From: Chloroflexota bacterium
GTDB lineage: Bacteria; Chloroflexota; Dehalococcoidia; Lucifugimonadales; JADFKI01
Assembly (NCBI GenBank): GCA_022565015.1
Contig: JADFKI010000159.1
Location: 1-8,542, forward strand
Direction of reading: 5' to 3'
Length of the DNA: 8,542 nt
Below are positions 1 to 6,320 of this stretch, piece after piece. The position numbers were made by a program, and so were the translations under genes. The notes below the pieces were generated by a model. It saw nothing but the letters and a program-made list of their open reading frames with translations, searched no databases and had not been told where the DNA came from. Numbering within the stretch: position 1 is the first letter of the stretch; each line of letters starts with the position of its first letter.

Positions 1-1
1 A

Positions 2-301
2 ATGCCCAGATTAAAATTCCCAGTGGTGCTCATACCGGACGATGACGGGTACCAGGTAGTAGTGCCGCATTACTCAGAGTGCACCACCTGGGGCAAGACA
101 CCCACAGAGGCATTCGCAAACGCAAAAGAGGCCCTGGAACTGATTCTAGAGAGATACGCGGAAAAACGGCCGAATGACACCGTACCCCACAACGTTCAGG
201 CGGTTCACGTCGTAGTGGGAGACGTTGAAATTGAAGTTCCGGAAATTCTGATTTCCAACGAAGAGCAGCCATCAAAAGATGAACGAAGTGTGCCTACATG
301 A
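2..301 (+). CDS. HicB-like antitoxin-family protein
   Basis: A 99-residue protein with the HicB-like fold pattern. It has an N-terminal beta-rich stretch with the DDDGYQVVVPHYSECTTWG motif (about residues 13-31), then the TPTEAFANAKEALELILE helix (about 33-50). These are the two signatures of HicB/HicB-like antitoxins, which adopt a partial RNase H fold and neutralise a HicA mRNA interferase. The C-terminal half has beta strands rich in Val and Glu and no recognisable DNA-binding helix. The ATG sits one base inside the window, so its ribosome binding site is not visible and the true start could lie upstream. No hicA is seen downstream; if one exists it lies before position 1. The stop overlaps the next gene's ATG (ATGA), suggesting co-transcription with an epimerase, an unusual partner. 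The family call is fairly sure, but an actual antitoxin role is unproven, since many HicB-like proteins are solitary. Confidence 0.8.
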   Translation: MPRLKFPVVLIPDDDGYQVVVPHYSECTTWGKTPTEAFANAKEALELILERYAEKRPNDTVPHNVQAVHVVVGDVEIEVPEILISNEEQPSKDERSVPT

Positions 302-1257
302 AGACACTCGTTCTCGGGGGCAGCAGGTTTATAGGGCTGCATCTGGTGCGGCTCCTCGTTGAAAAGGGACACGAAGTCTCGGTGTTGAATCGAGGACAAA
401 CGAGCGTGGACCTGCCGACCGAAGTCAATCGGCTCCATGCGGACAGGTACGATAGTGGCCAGGTCGCAAAGGCGCTGGGCGGGCTGTCCTTCGACGTCGC
501 ATTCGACATCTCGGGATACGACCCCGATAGTCTGAAACCGGTGCTGAGTGCTCTTGATGGCAACGTAGGACGCTTCGTGTTCTGCAGCACGACGGCGGTG
601 TACGCTCCCGGTCATACCTATCCCGTTACGGAAGACTTCCCGCTCGATAGAGATTCGTCCCGCAAGTATCCCACCGACAAGATCGCCTGCGAGGATTTAT
701 TAAGAGAAGCGCACCGGGTTCGGGATTTCCCCGTGACGTTCATTCGCCCTCCCTACGTCTACGGCCCGGACAACTACATCGCCGCGCGGGAGTTCAGCTT
801 CTTCACCCGCCTGTCGCAAGGACGCAAAATAATCGTGCCCGGCGACGGCCTCAACCTGATCCACCTCGTACACGTAGACGACCTCGCAGAGGCTTTCCTG
901 GCGGCGGCGAGCGGCGATAACGTCGTCGGCGAGGCTTACACCATCGCGAGCCCCGACCTGATAACCACGACGGGATATGTGCACGTTATCGCCGATGTCA
1001 TGGGCGTGAAGCCGGATATCGTGAACGTCGAGCCCGCGGAATATGAAGCTCTGGGCCAGGAGTTTTATCCCTACGAGTGGAGGGCCAGCCAGTGCTACAG
1101 CACGGATAAGGCCCGACGAGATCTCGGCTGGACGCCGCGTTACCACATGCGCGACGGGCTGGAGATGACCTATCGTTGGTGGGTGAAGTCGGGCCTCAAT
1201 AAAGAGCGCTGGGACTTCTCGGCTGAGGACGCCGCGCTTCAAAAGGTCGGCAGCTGA
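298..1257 (+). CDS. NAD(P)-dependent epimerase/dehydratase, extended SDR family
   Basis: A 319-residue, full-length extended short-chain dehydrogenase/reductase. The Rossmann glycine motif is GGSRFIG (residues 7-13), a variant of GxxGxxG typical of CSP41-like/atypical extended SDRs, followed by HEVSVLNRG (25-33) at the end of strand 2. The catalytic Tyr-x-x-x-Lys is Y124-K128, with a preceding Ser/Thr cluster (S97-T99). RPPYVYGPDN (150-159) and IHLVHVDDLAEAF (188-200) are the usual substrate-side and C-terminal landmarks, and the LGWTP motif (276-280) is common near the end of sugar-nucleotide epimerases. Members act in the cytoplasm on nucleotide sugars or related substrates; the exact substrate cannot be told. 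The ATG overlaps the stop of the HicB-like gene by 4 bases and has no strong Shine-Dalgarno site of its own, so translational coupling is likely. The canonical MKTLVLGGSRFIG N-terminus supports this start. Confidence 0.9.
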   Translation: MKTLVLGGSRFIGLHLVRLLVEKGHEVSVLNRGQTSVDLPTEVNRLHADRYDSGQVAKALGGLSFDVAFDISGYDPDSLKPVLSALDGNVGRFVFCSTTAVYAPGHTYPVTEDFPLDRDSSRKYPTDKIACEDLLREAHRVRDFPVTFIRPPYVYGPDNYIAAREFSFFTRLSQGRKIIVPGDGLNLIHLVHVDDLAEAFLAAASGDNVVGEAYTIASPDLITTTGYVHVIADVMGVKPDIVNVEPAEYEALGQEFYPYEWRASQCYSTDKARRDLGWTPRYHMRDGLEMTYRWWVKSGLNKERWDFSAEDAALQKVGS

Positions 1258-1402
1258 GCGGGCCAACGATTCGCCTCGAAGCCGCCGCCGGGGGTGCCGG
1301 GAGAAGCTGGCATGTCCTAATGCAAGGCCTTGCCGCGCTCGTCACCGAAGTGCACCGCTCTGGGCTTTGTTGTTGTCATGGTTCGCGCATCCCTATTTAT
1401 AA

Positions 1403-1963
1403 TCACTGAGCTCGTTTTTTGGCCCACGACTCCCTTAACGTTCTCAGAAACGATTCAGTATGACTATGTTCCGAATAGGTCAGAGGCCAATGATGGCCAG
1501 GCTGAGCCGCCATGGTGATCTCGTGGAAGATCGTCTCAAGCCCTCTGAGTATCGTTTCCACCTCGCCTAATGTCGGGTCTTCCGGCGGTGTTTCCATGTC
1601 CCAGTGTGCGGCCCTCCTATCACGTAGCGTCTTCAGTTTCAAGATGATCGGGCGGAGTTGTTTGAGCCGCTTGCGAATCACACGTGTGTCCAGATCTGGG
1701 GCCAGTGCTTCATCACGATCGATCATCTTGAGGAGCCGATGAACGTTTGGGAGCCTGTAGTCGCTTCCCGCGATGTTCATTATGTTTATGACGAACTGTG
1801 TTTTTATTGCCTCAATGGTAAGGTTGAAGAAACCTCTGAAGGCGTTCAACACGCGCGCAGTCTCGTCATCTCGGTTCTCCAACGTTTTCCACACCTCGAA
1901 GTTGTGCAGTGCGTGTTGGAGTTCGATCCTGTGTCGTTCCAGCAGCCTTTCGAAGTTGGACAT
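1403..1963 (-). CDS. AbiU2-like HEPN-domain protein
   Basis: A 186-residue, predominantly helical protein. Residues 35-80 (RVLNAFRGFFNLTIEAIKTQFVINIMNIAG then LPNVHRLLKMI) and the LRDRRAAHWD motif (113-122) resemble the AbiU2-like branch of HEPN proteins. The R114 to H120 spacing (R-x5-H) fits the Rx4-6H active-site motif of HEPN ribonucleases. Known HEPN proteins include toxins and abortive-infection nucleases. The role here is inferred from the motif only. There is no adjacent nucleotidyltransferase (MNT) or other antitoxin-like gene on the same strand; neighbours are an SDR gene that converges on it and an aldolase that diverges from it. A weak AGAAG ribosome binding site lies 5 bases before the ATG, and a stronger GGAGG lies about 15 bases before it. 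Overlapping plus-strand ORFs do not resemble proteins. Its codons are less GC-rich than those of the flanking genes, which suggests acquisition. Confidence 0.7.
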   Translation of the reverse strand: MSNFERLLERHRIELQHALHNFEVWKTLENRDDETARVLNAFRGFFNLTIEAIKTQFVINIMNIAGSDYRLPNVHRLLKMIDRDEALAPDLDTRVIRKRLKQLRPIILKLKTLRDRRAAHWDMETPPEDPTLGEVETILRGLETIFHEITMAAQPGHHWPLTYSEHSHTESFLRTLRESWAKKRAQ

Positions 1964-2347
1964 TTATGCTTCTTTCAACCTCCGCGGCTTACCTGCGCGG
2001 CACATAGACAGCAGGCCCGCAGCCGAGTAAGGCAAGCAGGCATTATGCTTACACTGTTGGCCAGGTGTGTCCTGATCGGCAGCAGGCCGGGGTGTTGCTA
2101 ACACCGACGGGCGTTCTCCTAAGCCTTGTAGAGCATTACGGTACGTATTCCTGTCGATTCGCGTCAAGCTATGCTTAAATGACTTCGGTAACGCTAATTC
2201 CAATCCTTGGAGGCGTGGAGAACATGGCATCAAAGAACCCATGAAGCGACAATGTAGGTTTCGACGGTTTGCGAAGGTTAGGAGTGGGAGTTGTGGAGCG
2301 ATAGCGTATCATACAGCCCATCTGAAATTCTTTACGAGGAGCTTGAT
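1964..2347. other. Intergenic spacer between divergent HEPN and aldolase genes
   Basis: This stretch of about 380 bases separates the HEPN gene (minus) from the aldolase (plus) and must hold both promoters. No convincing -35/-10 pair was found. The heptamer TATGCTT occurs three times (1965, 2044 and 2170). A six-codon reading frame (ATG at 2224, stop ending at 2244) lies behind GGAGG at 2209-2213 and GGAG at 2217-2220. A 92-codon minus-strand ORF here has an unnatural composition and was not called. No tRNA or other RNA gene was recognised. Confidence 0.5.
2336..2341 (+). promoter_or_regulatory. Ribosome binding site deciding the aldolase start
   Basis: GAGGAG lies 6 bases before the GTG at 2348, an ideal Shine-Dalgarno spacing. 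It favours this GTG over the in-frame TTG at 2291, which would add 19 residues with no family resemblance. Confidence 0.7.
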
Positions 2348-3139
2348 GTGAGAAGAAACGTGTTGCGCGAGCTGTTGGACGAGGACAAGCATAGCGTCGG
2401 GACCCACATCCACAGCATTTGGCCCGGCATGGTGGAGGTAATCGGCTACAGCGGCGCTATCGATTACATCGAGTTCTCCGGGGAGTACGCGCCATACGAC
2501 CTGGCATCACTGGAGAACTTTGGCAGGGCCGTCGACCTCTTCGACAACATGTCGTCAATGATGAAGATCGAGCAGCAACCCCGGACGTACCTCGGGGTTA
2601 GGGCCCTGGGATCGGGCATTCAGAACCTCCTGTTCGCCGACATTCGAACGCCTGACGACGCCAGGAACGCCGTCGCGTCGGCCAGGGCGGAGTCGCCCAG
2701 CACGGGCGGGCTCGTTGGCGTGGGCATGCGCCGCGACGTTGGCTACGTGATGGAGGTCGGCGGTGAGGGCTATGTCAAGGCGCTGGAGGGCTGCGTCGTG
2801 GCGCTCATGATCGAAAAAGAGTCGGCTCTGGAGCAGCTGGAGGAAATACTTTCGGTCGGAGGAGTGGACATGGTGCAGTTCGGCCCCGCCGACTACTCTA
2901 TGAGCATCGGTCTGCCCGGACAGTGGGACCACCCCAGGGTGAAGGAGGCCGAGCGCAAGACCATCGAGACGTCGCTGCGGATGGGCATAGCGCCCCGCGT
3001 GGAGCTGCCGGACTCCCGAGGCGCGGAGCCTTACATCGAGATGGGGGTCAAGCACTTCTGCATCGGGTGGGACGTCGAGGTCATCCACGAGTGGTGCAAG
3101 CACCACGGCTCGGCGCTGGCCAAGGCGCTGGGGAGATAG
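2348..3139 (+). CDS. HpcH/HpaI aldolase/citrate lyase family protein (divergent)
   Basis: A 263-residue protein (from the GTG) with the family layout. It starts with RRNVLRELLDEDKHSVGTHIHSIWP, the typical N-terminal helix and first strand. GEYAP (residues 45-49) comes next, then GSGIQNLLFADIRTPDDA (strand 4 region), ALMIEKESALEQLEEIL (about 152-168), VDMVQFGPADYSMSIG (173-188) and MGVKHFCIGWD near the end. E156 and D182 match the two acidic metal ligands of class II HpaI aldolases. The His in the usual GEHAP motif (His45 of E. coli HpaI, the general base) is Tyr47 here, and the usual VVRP arginine region reads MMKIEQQ. Family members cleave 2-keto-3-hydroxy acids to pyruvate and an aldehyde in the cytoplasm. 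With these changes the substrate or even the reaction may differ. An upstream TTG (2291) would extend the protein by 19 residues but gives a poorer match. It is probably monocistronic. Confidence 0.85.
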   Translation: MRRNVLRELLDEDKHSVGTHIHSIWPGMVEVIGYSGAIDYIEFSGEYAPYDLASLENFGRAVDLFDNMSSMMKIEQQPRTYLGVRALGSGIQNLLFADIRTPDDARNAVASARAESPSTGGLVGVGMRRDVGYVMEVGGEGYVKALEGCVVALMIEKESALEQLEEILSVGGVDMVQFGPADYSMSIGLPGQWDHPRVKEAERKTIETSLRMGIAPRVELPDSRGAEPYIEMGVKHFCIGWDVEVIHEWCKHHGSALAKALGR

Positions 3140-3289
3140 AACGGCTATGCCCTGTCGCCCTGTCCGTCGATATTCAGCTTCAGGAGTCTGACAGGGTGAC
3201 GCGAGGCGTGCAACTCTTGATACGCTGGCATTAAGTCGGCATTCAACCGGATACGTTGGGCTGTCACGATTGCAAATATATGGCAGGTC

Positions 3290-3312
3290 TGATATCAGTG
3301 GTATAATATCAC
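3290..3312 (+). promoter_or_regulatory. Extended -10 promoter inside a palindromic putative operator
   Basis: TGGTATAAT at 3299-3307 is a perfect extended -10 (TGn plus TATAAT). No good -35 is seen, as is usual for this promoter class. It lies in overlapping dyads: TGATATCA at 3290-3297 is a perfect 8-bp palindrome, and 3298-3312 (GTGGTAT-A-ATATCAC) is a near-perfect dyad centred on the -10. Toxin-antitoxin operons of the MazE/AbrB class are normally autorepressed at such sites, so operator function is inferred. The predicted transcript start falls about 10 bases before the ATG, leaving a very short leader. Confidence 0.6.
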
Positions 3313-3323
3313 AGAGGTGTCAT

Positions 3324-3581
3324 ATGGCAGTAATTAAGACAAAATTAGGCAAGGGTGGTAGAGTCGTAATCCCTGCCGAATACAGAAAAAGGCTCGGCAT
3401 CGAGCCCGGCGACGAGATTATCGTCTCATTCAAGGACGGTGAGATAAAGATAACAACCGTCAGAGAAGCAGTCAGGCGGGCGCAGGAGATAGTCAGGCGC
3501 TTCGTGCCCGAAGGTGTGAGTCTCGTTGATGAGCTGATTCAGGAGCGCAGGAGAGAAGCAGCTCGTGAATCGCGGGAGTGA
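3324..3581 (+). CDS. AbrB/MazE-type antitoxin
   Basis: An 85-residue protein. The N-terminal swapped-hairpin DNA-binding domain is clear: VIKTKLGKGGRVVIPAEYRKRLGIEPGDEIIVSFKDGEIKI (residues 3-43) has the GR(V)VIPAEYRKxLGIxxGD core of SpoVT/AbrB/MazE proteins. The basic, helical C-terminus (about 45-85, VREAVRRAQEIVRRF and DELIQERRREAARE) is the kind of tail that wraps the toxin. It should bind its own promoter and neutralise the PIN toxin encoded immediately downstream, whose start overlaps this stop by 17 bases. The ATG was chosen because GAGG at 3314-3317 lies 6 bases before it and because the family N-terminus fits. The TTG at 3270 lies upstream of the -10 element and can be excluded if that promoter is used. 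Confidence 0.9.
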   Translation: MAVIKTKLGKGGRVVIPAEYRKRLGIEPGDEIIVSFKDGEIKITTVREAVRRAQEIVRRFVPEGVSLVDELIQERRREAARESRE

Positions 3582-3957
3582 GGTTGTGCTGGACTCTTCC
3601 GCTTTGATGGCTGTTTTGAACTCCGAGACTGGCGCCGATATTGTAGCCGATGTATTAACTCGGTCGGCAGTCAGTGCAGTTAATCTATCCGAAGTAGTTG
3701 CTCGACTGGCGGATAAAGACATCAGTGAAGAACAAGTATATGATATCGTGCGTGAACTTCCCTTCCGTGTGTTTCCGTTGGATGAGGCGCAGGCTTACCA
3801 AGCCGGTTTCTTGCGGGCCTCTACTAGAGGCCTGGGCCTGTCCCTGGGCGACAGATGTTGCCTGAGCCTGGCGCGAAGCCTTGGCATTGCAGTTCTCACG
3901 GCCGACCGCGCCTGGTCCCAACTTACTATCGGCGTTGAAATTCAACTCATTCGATAG
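3565..3957 (+). CDS. PIN-domain ribonuclease toxin, VapC-like
   Basis: A 130-residue PIN-domain protein with the conserved acidic set: D10 in VVLDSSALMAVL, E43 in AVNLSEVVARL, D96 in LSLGDRCCLSLA and D114 in VLTADRAW. PIN toxins coordinate divalent metal through these residues and cleave RNA, often tRNA, when the antitoxin is degraded. The gene overlaps the MazE/AbrB-type antitoxin by 17 bases, so the two form one translationally coupled operon. The GTG at 3565 was taken as the start. An in-frame GTG at 3586, preceded by GGGAG at 3574-3578, would give a protein starting directly at LDSSAL and is a real alternative. The length is normal for VapC-like toxins and all four key acidic residues are present, so the toxin looks intact. 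Confidence 0.9.
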   Translation: MNRGSEVVLDSSALMAVLNSETGADIVADVLTRSAVSAVNLSEVVARLADKDISEEQVYDIVRELPFRVFPLDEAQAYQAGFLRASTRGLGLSLGDRCCLSLARSLGIAVLTADRAWSQLTIGVEIQLIR

Positions 3958-3972
3958 AGATTGCTAGGCCTT

Positions 3973-5907
3973 TCACCTCAGATTTTCGATCTCCACCGGC
4001 TCCACGGCCTCGGCCAGGGCAAAGCCGAAGACGCGGGAGTAGAAGTAGAGCTCGCAGTCCAGCGCCCGCTTGATGTTCTCGGCCTTGCGGAACCCGTGTT
4101 GCTCCCCCTCGAAGGGCACGTAGGCCACCGGCAGCCCCTTATCGCGTAACGCGGCCAGCATTACCTCGGCCTGGCTTGGCGGCACTATCTTGTCCTCCAG
4201 CCCCTGGAACATGATCATGGGCACCGACAGCTTGTCTACGTGATTTATCGCCGAGCGCTCGTAATAGAGGTCCTTTCGCTCGGGATAGGGGCCGATCATC
4301 GTGAACAGGTAGCGAGACTCGAACTTGTGCGTGTCGTTTACGAACGACTCCAGCTCGCTGAGGCCATAGTAGCTCGCGCCGGCCTTGAAGACGTCCCGCG
4401 TCGTCAGTGCCAGCAGCGTCGTGAAGCCGCCAGCGCTGCCGCCGCGAATGATGAGGCGGTCGCCGTCGGCGTCGCCGCGCTCCACGAGATACCTCGCGCC
4501 ATTTACGCAGTCGTCGACGTCCACGATGCCCCAGTTGCCGTTTAGCCTCCGACGGTACTCCGTGCCGTAGCCCGTGCTGCCGCCGTAGTTGACGTCGAGC
4601 ACTCCTATGCCCCGGCTTGTCCAGTACTGCGTCATGAGACTCAACGTACTGGTCGTAGCGTCTGTCGGTCCGCCGTGGCTCATCACCAGAAGCGGCGGCT
4701 TTTCGTCGGAATCGCCGGAGAAATCGCTGTTTTTGGGCGGATAGAAGAAGGCGTGGGACGTCAGCCCATTCTCCGTGGGGTACTCGATGGCTTCGGGAAC
4801 GGACAGGTAGCCCTCATCGACCGCAACCTCGGTTGAGCGACGTAAAGGCGTCGTCTCGCCCGTCCGCAGGTCGTGGTGCATCAGCGTCATTGGCGTGGTT
4901 GGCGAGCCCGCCGTGAATACTATGCGGTCTGGTGTGACCTTGAGTCCCAGCCTGCCGATGTCTGTAAAAGGCGTCGGAACATCCTGCAGGGTCTTGGAGC
5001 CCGTGTCCAGGTCCGCGATGGTCCACGAGCCCTTGACATTGTATGCACAGACGATGCGGGTCTCGGACGCGAAGCCGTATGTAGACTCTCCGAAGGCCCA
5101 GCCCGGCAACCCGAACTCGGCGTCTCGCTCGCAGAGATTCTCGGCGCCGTCTGCCGTCTCGCGAAAGATATTCCACCAGCCGGTGCGGTCGGAGACGAAG
5201 TGCAGGACGCCTCCCGGAGACCATTCGGGCTGAAATATCGACTCGGCTGTGCCACCGGCCACGAGTTTCCGGTCGCCCAGACTTCCGCCGCCGGCGATTT
5301 CCCCGACCCAGAGCTCCGTGCCGTCCCAGGGCATGTTAGGGTGGTTCCAGGACAGCCACGTGAGCTTCGCGCCGTCGGGACTCAAGCGCGGGCTGGAATA
5401 AAAATTGCTGCCGGAGATGAGTGTGCGTGCGCTGCCGGTCGCGAGGTCAATGGACACGATCGTGTTGACCGCCTCCTGCCACGGTGAGGTGTGGTCCTCG
5501 CGCACGCAGTACATCTGGTTGCGGCGTTTGTCCACGACGCCGTCCGCGTAGCGCATGTCCGCCACGGGCGTCAGGGGCGTCGGCTCATCCCCGAGCTGTT
5601 GGCGATACAGACGCTGGTCGTCGAAGTTGGAGAAGTAGAGCACGCCGTCGCTGACCGCCAGAGAGCCGCCGCCGTACTCGTGCACCGTGGTGCGCACGTT
5701 GAAGGGCGACGGCGTGACGTCTTCGGTCTTGCCGTCGGGGGTGCGGCGCACGACCACGTTGCGGGCGTTGTCAGACGGGCGCATCTCGATCCAGTAGACG
5801 TCGTCGCCGTCGATGGCGATGCCGGTGATGGATATGGACTCGGAGACGATGAGGTCCGACGTTATCGGCGACTTCCACGAGCCGTACGGCGCGGATTGCG
5901 GGGACAT
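3973..5907 (-). CDS. S9-family serine peptidase (prolyl oligopeptidase/acylaminoacyl-peptidase type)
   Basis: A complete 644-residue S9 peptidase. Residues about 15-370 form the beta-propeller, with repeated blade motifs such as HEYGGGSLAV (76-85), SPRLSPDGAKLTWLSW (172-187), FQPEWSPGG (225-233) and LHFVSDRTGWWNIFR (235-249). Residues about 385-630 are the alpha/beta-hydrolase domain. It carries SHGGP (410-414, oxyanion region), NYGGSTGYG (440-448), the nucleophile elbow GGSAGG with S491, the acid D572 in FQGLEDKIVPP, and H604 in GEQHGF. All three catalytic residues are in the expected order. There is no signal peptide or membrane segment, so it is likely cytoplasmic. S9 enzymes hydrolyse short peptides; dipeptidyl-peptidase and acylaminoacyl-peptidase specificity cannot be separated here. 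AGGAGG lies 6 bases before the ATG. The gene converges on the PIN toxin with only 15 bases between stops. Confidence 0.95.
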   Translation of the reverse strand: MSPQSAPYGSWKSPITSDLIVSESISITGIAIDGDDVYWIEMRPSDNARNVVVRRTPDGKTEDVTPSPFNVRTTVHEYGGGSLAVSDGVLYFSNFDDQRLYRQQLGDEPTPLTPVADMRYADGVVDKRRNQMYCVREDHTSPWQEAVNTIVSIDLATGSARTLISGSNFYSSPRLSPDGAKLTWLSWNHPNMPWDGTELWVGEIAGGGSLGDRKLVAGGTAESIFQPEWSPGGVLHFVSDRTGWWNIFRETADGAENLCERDAEFGLPGWAFGESTYGFASETRIVCAYNVKGSWTIADLDTGSKTLQDVPTPFTDIGRLGLKVTPDRIVFTAGSPTTPMTLMHHDLRTGETTPLRRSTEVAVDEGYLSVPEAIEYPTENGLTSHAFFYPPKNSDFSGDSDEKPPLLVMSHGGPTDATTSTLSLMTQYWTSRGIGVLDVNYGGSTGYGTEYRRRLNGNWGIVDVDDCVNGARYLVERGDADGDRLIIRGGSAGGFTTLLALTTRDVFKAGASYYGLSELESFVNDTHKFESRYLFTMIGPYPERKDLYYERSAINHVDKLSVPMIMFQGLEDKIVPPSQAEVMLAALRDKGLPVAYVPFEGEQHGFRKAENIKRALDCELYFYSRVFGFALAEAVEPVEIENLR

Positions 5908-5942
5908 AGGGTGCCTCCTGGGTAGGTGCTTCGCCTATTATA
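5908..5942 (-). promoter_or_regulatory. Probable promoter and ribosome binding site of the S9 peptidase gene
   Basis: Read on the minus strand, TATAAT (5942-5937) is a perfect -10 hexamer. The predicted start of transcription is near 5930, followed by AGGAGG 6 bases before the ATG. No good -35 is present at 17-18 bases. The mobile-repeat element at 5980 begins just upstream, close enough to have replaced or altered any upstream control sequence. Confidence 0.5.
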
Positions 5943-5979
5943 CGGGCATGGCGTCGCCTTCGTCTGCGGCGGGCGCTTA

Positions 5980-6190
5980 GAGCCTATCCGAAAACCTTAA
6001 TTTGACGTTTTACGGTCCTTCGACAATGCTCTCCGCAGAAGCGGTCCGATGGATCGGACTCCGAAGATATTCCTCATAGGAGTCGGAGAGTCCGAAGATA
6101 TTCTGTTTGAAGAGTCGGACAGGACGAACGGAAGATTGCCCGTTCGTGGTGAGCTTGTCGAACCATTCGTGGCAGTTTTCGGATAGGCTC
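5980..6190. mobile_element. MITE-like element with 16-bp terminal inverted repeats
   Basis: A 211-bp non-coding element. GAGCCTATCCGAAAAC at 5980-5995 is matched exactly in inverted orientation by GTTTTCGGATAGGCTC at 6175-6190. TTA directly flanks both ends (5977-5979 and 6191-6193), consistent with a 3-bp target duplication. The GAGCC ends and a TNA-type target resemble the IS1031 group of the IS5 family, so mobilisation by such a transposase is inferred; none is encoded here. The inside is highly structured. A hairpin lies at 6044-6059, a 31-bp unit beginning TCCGAAGATATTC is imperfectly repeated in tandem (6060 and 6091), and an 8-bp-stem hairpin spans 6124-6147. The stretch TTCGTGGTGAGCTTGTCGAA (6143-6162) is of a type scattered through many environmental genomes. 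A 75-codon ORF inside it looks spurious. Confidence 0.75.
6060..6121. repeat. Imperfect tandem duplication inside the MITE
   Basis: Two adjacent units of about 31 bp each begin with the identical 13-mer TCCGAAGATATTC (6060-6072 and 6091-6103). Each carries AGTCGGA near its end, and the middle has diverged. Together with the hairpin GTCCGA-TGGA-TCGGAC just before them they form the core of the element. Confidence 0.6.
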
Positions 6191-6210
6191 TTAGTCCTCA
6201 TGCCGCTGCC

Positions 6211-6240
6211 GGGTTGAACTGGAAGACCGTCTTTCAACCC
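6211..6240. other. Bulged hairpin between the MITE and the phosphatase remnant
   Basis: GGGTTGA at 6211-6217 pairs with TCAACCC at 6234-6240. Inside, AAGAC pairs with GTCTT around a single C, leaving a 5-base bulge. No T-run follows on either strand, so it is not a standard intrinsic terminator. Function is unknown. Confidence 0.4.
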
Positions 6241-6320
6241 GATCCAGCCCGTAATTTAATGAAGATCGGTGTAAACGCAACTAATGCGGCCGAAATCGTT
6301 GCTTTGGCAACAACCTATAT

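Noticed and set aside
1921..1932. GTTCGATCC resembling a tRNA T-loop
   Set aside because: It lies inside the HEPN coding sequence, and no cloverleaf arms can be built around it.
1658..2101. Plus-strand ORFs opposite the HEPN gene
   Set aside because: They have no protein-like motif, while the minus strand carries the HEPN motif and coherent helices.
1964..2242. A 92-codon minus-strand ORF upstream of the HEPN gene
   Set aside because: It has an irregular Pro/Arg/Cys-rich composition, no family resemblance and no ribosome binding site of note.
2257..2267. GGTTTCGACGG, reminiscent of a tmRNA 5' end
   Set aside because: There is no matching acceptor stem, no tag-coding frame and no T-loop downstream.
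2291..2347. TTG start giving a 282-residue aldolase
   Set aside because: The extra 19 residues do not resemble the family, and the GTG at 2348 has a much better ribosome binding site.
2555..3106. A 183-codon minus-strand ORF opposite the aldolase
   Set aside because: It has a His/Arg/Leu-rich shadow composition, and the plus strand encodes a recognisable enzyme.
3149..3196. Tandem GCCCTGTC with a distant GACAGGG as a possible aldolase terminator
   Set aside because: The loop is about 25 bases and no T-run follows.
3270..3323. TTG start upstream of the antitoxin
   Set aside because: It lies upstream of the extended -10 promoter, and the family N-terminus begins at the ATG at 3324.
4873..5487. 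Plus-strand ORFs opposite the S9 peptidase
   Set aside because: They lie inside an intact peptidase with all catalytic residues and show no recognisable domain.
6010..6237. A 75-codon minus-strand ORF across the MITE
   Set aside because: It spans the terminal repeat and internal hairpins, so it is repeat DNA rather than a gene.
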